Position numbers and translations under genes: made by a program. Under the pieces are notes generated by a model. It searched no databases. It saw only the letters and a program-made list of their open reading frames with translations, and was not told where the DNA came from. From the NCBI GenBank assembly GCA_002296225.1, contig DBHR01000048.1, positions 1-9,092 on the forward strand: 9,092 nt of DNA, read 5' to 3'. Every line of letters begins with the position of its first letter. The stretch's first letter is position 1. Positions 6,814 to 9,092 of the stretch are shown piece after piece. The stretch comes from Acidobacteria bacterium UBA823 (lineage in GTDB: Bacteria; Acidobacteriota; Vicinamibacteria; Vicinamibacterales; UBA823).

Positions 6814-8154
6814 TCATTGGTGGACTGCCGTTTGGTTTTCGAAGCGTGTGAACTCCTTGAGAAACGCTAGCCGTACGACGCCGGTCGGACCATTCCGCTG
6901 CTTACCAATGATTAACTCGGCCGTGTTTTCGTTATCGGGCTTGGGGTCGTACTGATCTTCACGGTAGATAAACAGAACGACATCGGCATCCTGCTCAAGC
7001 GCGCCCGATTCACGAAGGTCCGAAAGTTGAGGACGGTGTTCAGACCGTGATTCCGGCGCCCGACTGAGTTGCGACAAGGCGATGATCGGCACATTTAACT
7101 CCTTCGCAAGCCCCTTCAGCGATCGAGATATCGACGCCAACTCCTGCGTTCGGTTCTCGAATCTTCCCCGCCCTTGCACCAGCTGAATGTAATCGACGAT
7201 CAGTAAATGCAAATTGTGCTCGGCTTTCAGTCGCCGCGCTTTCGCACGCATCTCAAGGACACCGATCGTTGATGGGTCGTCGATATACACGCCTGCACCC
7301 GAGAGTGCTTCAAGGCTGTGCGACAACCTGCTGTAGTCCTGTTCGCTAAGGAATCCGGTGCGGAACTGGTGGGCGTTGATCCGGGCCTCCGACGTGAGCA
7401 TCCGTAGGAACAGTTGTTCCTTCGACATCTCGAGACTAAAGAGACCAATCGTCATGTTGGTTTTGGTGCCAACGTGCTGCGCGATGTTCAACGCCAGGCT
7501 GGTCTTGCCCATCGCTGGCCGTGCCGCCACGATCACCAACTCAGCTGGCTGCAACCCCGACGTCAGCGCGTCAAGATCTGTGAAGCCGGTCGGGACACCT
7601 GTGAGGTCTCCCTTAGTTTCTTGGAGTCTCTCGATCCTTTCGAAGCTGGCCGGAACCAGATCGCTGAGCGGCACAAATCCTGTCTCGATTCGATCGTCGG
7701 CAATTTCGAAGATCGCGCGCTCGGCCTCATCAAGCTGGATGTCGGCGTCAGTTTCGGCCCGGTAGGCCGTGGCCAGAATCTTGTTGCTAGCATGGATCAG
7801 ACTGCGAAGGGTCGCCTTCTCCTTGACGATTCTTGCGTAGTATTCAACGTTTGTTGACTTCGGGACGCCGTCGACGAGTGCTGCAATGTAGGCGGGCCCA
7901 CCGACCTTATCCAGATCGCTTGCACGCCCCAGTTCCTCTTTGAGCGTGACGAGGTCTATGACCTCGTTACGGTCGCTGAGGACAATCATCTTGTCAAAAA
8001 TGCGGCGGTGGGCGTCCCTATAGAAGTCGCGGGAGTCGAGCAACTCAGCCGCGTGGTTGAACGCGTCGTTATGAATCAGGACCGCACCGAGCACGCACTT
8101 CTCGGCTTCCAGATTATGCGGGAGCGGTCGCTCGGATACAGCGGTCTCGGCCAT
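6814..8154 (-). CDS. dnaB: replicative DNA helicase DnaB
   Basis: This is the hexameric 5'-3' helicase that unwinds DNA at the replication fork and binds primase. With the ATG at 8154 it has 446 residues, a normal length, and carries no intein. Residue numbers here are from that ATG. The N-terminal primase-binding domain shows PHNLEAEKCVLGAVL (12-26) and DAHRRIFDKM (47-56). The RecA-fold domain shows ARPAMGKTS (211-219, Walker A), FSLEMS (239-244), LLIVDYIQL (317-325, Walker B), LSQLSR (361-366), DLRESGALEQDAD (379-391) and KQRNGPTG (418-425). An in-frame GTG lies just before and a TTG at 8172 would add six residues; none has a strong ribosome binding site, so I prefer the ATG. The 157-nt gap upstream could hold a separate promoter, but I found no convincing one. 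Confidence 0.96.
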   Translation of the reverse strand: MAETAVSERPLPHNLEAEKCVLGAVLIHNDAFNHAAELLDSRDFYRDAHRRIFDKMIVLSDRNEVIDLVTLKEELGRASDLDKVGGPAYIAALVDGVPKSTNVEYYARIVKEKATLRSLIHASNKILATAYRAETDADIQLDEAERAIFEIADDRIETGFVPLSDLVPASFERIERLQETKGDLTGVPTGFTDLDALTSGLQPAELVIVAARPAMGKTSLALNIAQHVGTKTNMTIGLFSLEMSKEQLFLRMLTSEARINAHQFRTGFLSEQDYSRLSHSLEALSGAGVYIDDPSTIGVLEMRAKARRLKAEHNLHLLIVDYIQLVQGRGRFENRTQELASISRSLKGLAKELNVPIIALSQLSRAPESRSEHRPQLSDLRESGALEQDADVVLFIYREDQYDPKPDNENTAELIIGKQRNGPTGVVRLAFLKEFTRFENQTAVHQ

Positions 8155-8177
8155 CACCGACGTGTCCGTCAACGTCT

Positions 8178-8199
8178 GGCGCGATTACCCCGTCGCGCC
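8178..8199 (-). repeat. GC-rich inverted repeat in the dnaB leader
   Basis: A perfect 6-bp inverted repeat (GGCGCG at 8178-8183 and CGCGCC at 8194-8199) with a 10-nt loop lies 23 nt before the chosen dnaB ATG, close to where a ribosome would bind. It could form a stem in the leader RNA. There is no T run after it on the transcript, so it is not an intrinsic terminator. In GC-rich DNA a 6-bp repeat can arise by chance. Confidence 0.3.
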
Positions 8200-8260
8200 G
8201 CCTGCGCAAGGATGACACCAGAGCACGCGACGCTGAGCCGCGCAGGCGCCTCGCGCCGTG

Positions 8261-8289
8261 AGCCACGCAGTTTACCAGAGACTGTGGCT
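8261..8289 (-). repeat. hairpin downstream of rplI
   Basis: AGCCAC (8261-8266) pairs perfectly with GTGGCT (8284-8289). AGT/ACT (8269-8271 with 8281-8283) extends the stem beyond a 2-nt bulge, leaving a 9-nt loop. It lies 22 nt beyond the rplI stop on the transcript. No U tract follows, so it is more likely an RNA-stabilising or pausing hairpin, or chance, than a terminator. It may mark the boundary between the ribosomal protein genes and dnaB. Confidence 0.35.
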
Positions 8290-8311
8290 AAGAGAAGGTG
8301 TTTCCTGCGCC

Positions 8312-8767
8312 TCACTCTTCGGCGACTTCCTGGATGACTTTGACCACCACCTGCGCCATCACGTCGCGGTGCACCTTAACCGGCACGGAGAACTCCCCGA
8401 GCTGTCTGATCGGCTCGGCTAGCTGGATTTTGCGCTTATCAACATCGACCTGTTGGCCGGCTAGACACTCAGCAATGTCAGTCGCAGTGACCGATCCGTA
8501 TAAGGTATCCTGCTCGCCCACACGCCGCGCGACGACACACTCGACCGACGCGAGCTTCGCCCCAAAGGCCTCCGCCGCCTGCTTCTCGGTTGCTTCGCGT
8601 ACCTCAGCTAACTTGCGCTCCCGCTCGACCTGCCGACGATTACCGTCAGTCACAGGTAAGGCCAACTTGCGCGGGAGGAGATAGTTTCGAGCATACCCCG
8701 CGGCGACCTTCACGACTTCGCCACGACGACCCAGATTATCGATATGCTCCAGAAGAATAATTTCCAT
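8312..8767 (-). CDS. rplI: 50S ribosomal protein L9
   Basis: This 151-residue protein has the usual L9 length. L9 binds 23S rRNA near the L1 stalk and helps keep the reading frame. The N-terminal RNA-binding domain shows MEIILLEHIDNLGRRGEVV (1-19) and GYARNYLLP (24-32). A charged helix (about 41-75, rich in R, E, K and A) links it to the C-terminal domain, which shows LYGSVTATDIA (89-99), DVDKRKI and VKVHRDV. The start is the ATG at 8767, decided by GGAG seven bases upstream and by the family's standard N-terminus; an ATG eight codons earlier would add an unrelated leader. It follows rpsR after 51 nt, the common rpsF-rpsR-rplI order. Confidence 0.97.
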   Translation of the reverse strand: MEIILLEHIDNLGRRGEVVKVAAGYARNYLLPRKLALPVTDGNRRQVERERKLAEVREATEKQAAEAFGAKLASVECVVARRVGEQDTLYGSVTATDIAECLAGQQVDVDKRKIQLAEPIRQLGEFSVPVKVHRDVMAQVVVKVIQEVAEE

Positions 8768-8774
8768 ACACGCA

Positions 8775-8778
8775 CTCC
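8775..8778 (-). promoter_or_regulatory. ribosome binding site of rplI
   Basis: GGAG on the minus strand, 7 nt before the ATG at 8767. It is the clearest Shine-Dalgarno site in the window and decides the rplI start over the in-frame ATG at 8791. Confidence 0.75.
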
Positions 8779-8818
8779 GATGGCCAGGCACCCTTAGTAG
8801 CCGGCCCAGGCACGAACG

Positions 8819-9092
8819 CTAGTCAGATACGTAGGGCACGAGCGCCAGTTGCCGGGCCCGTTTGATCGCAGTCTGCAGCTTCCGCTGGTGCATCGCGCAG
8901 GTCCCTGAAAGACGGCGCGGCTGGATCTTTCCCCGCTCGGGAAGGAATGGCATGAGCATCCGCGCATCTTTGTAGTTGATGTAATTAATCTTATCAACAC
9001 AGAACCGGCACACTTTCCGGCGACGGAACAGACCACGACGCCCCCCACGCTCGTCGCTCCGCTCGTCACTCCGTCCGCTCCGTCCGCTCCGT
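8819..9092 (-). CDS. rpsR: 30S ribosomal protein S18, 5' end cut off by window edge
   Basis: S18 pairs with S6 on the platform of the small ribosomal subunit. The conserved core FRRRKVCRFC, NYKDARMLMPFLPERGKI, RRLSGTCAMHQRKL and AIKRARQLALVPYV is complete, and the gene ends at TAG (8819-8821). The zinc-type arrangement is kept: Cys-x2-Cys in CRFC and Cys-x2-His in CAMH, the C+ form of S18. Upstream of the core the same frame continues unbroken to the window edge, coding a tail rich in Arg, Ser, Gly, Asp and Glu built from short DNA repeats (RSGRSGRSDERSDERGGRRG). The true start and ribosome binding site are outside the window. A Met just before CRFC is not present (the codon is GTG for Val), so starting there would cut off conserved residues. 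Confidence 0.95.
   Translation of the reverse strand, partial: RSGRSGRSDERSDERGGRRGLFRRRKVCRFCVDKINYINYKDARMLMPFLPERGKIQPRRLSGTCAMHQRKLQTAIKRARQLALVPYVSD
9049..9092. repeat. rpsR: short tandem repeats coding the S18 N-terminal tail
   Basis: On the plus strand a 12-nt unit (GCTCGTCGCTCC at 9049-9060 and GCTCGTCACTCC at 9061-9072, one mismatch) is followed by a 9-nt unit CCGTCCGCT (9071-9079, 9080-9088, then partial to the edge). Both lengths are multiples of three, so copy changes keep the rpsR frame. The array may continue beyond the window. Confidence 0.8.

Noticed and set aside
8768..8791. Upstream ATG at 8791 for rplI
   Set aside because: It would add eight residues unlike any L9 and place the good GGAG site inside the coding region.

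Overview
The window holds one side of a bacterial chromosome in which every gene I can support runs on the minus strand. Read from the high-coordinate end, the order is: rpsR (S18, 5' end cut off), rplI (L9), dnaB, radA, a plsC-type acyltransferase, a stand-alone B3/4-domain protein, a fused ispD-ispF, gltX, rlmB, tRNA-Thr(UGU) and the 5' part of tRNA-Tyr(GUA). I see no mobile element, CRISPR array, phage gene or toxin system. The DNA is GC-rich with uniform coding style, so nothing points to recent transfer.

The organism is a free-standing bacterium that uses the MEP (non-mevalonate) isoprenoid route. The S18-L9-DnaB-RadA order, together with a fused IspDF and a gltX-rlmB-tRNA cluster, would suit an uncultured Acidobacteriota (Vicinamibacteria-like) genome. 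That placement is an impression from protein style and gene order, not a demonstrated assignment.

Layout: (1) 8819-9092 and 8312-8767 are the end of a ribosomal protein operon; rpsF is expected just beyond the window. (2) A 157-nt gap with two possible hairpins separates rplI from dnaB. (3) dnaB, radA and plsC follow with gaps of about 50 nt; plsC overlaps the B3/4 gene by one base (TGATG), 16 nt separate that gene from ispDF, and ispDF overlaps gltX by four bases (ATGA). (4) rlmB follows gltX after 28 nt. (5) A candidate promoter lies between rlmB and tRNA-Thr, and a 213-nt spacer separates the two tRNAs.

The tight spacing suggests one long transcript joining replication and recombination (DnaB, RadA), membrane lipid synthesis (PlsC), isoprenoid precursor synthesis (IspDF) and translation (GluRS, RlmB, the B3/4 protein). 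The content is mostly housekeeping. The points most worth a second look are the stand-alone B3/4 protein with extra cysteines, the G8 tract and internal ATG at the IspD/IspF junction, and the repeat-built arginine/serine tail at the N-terminus of S18.
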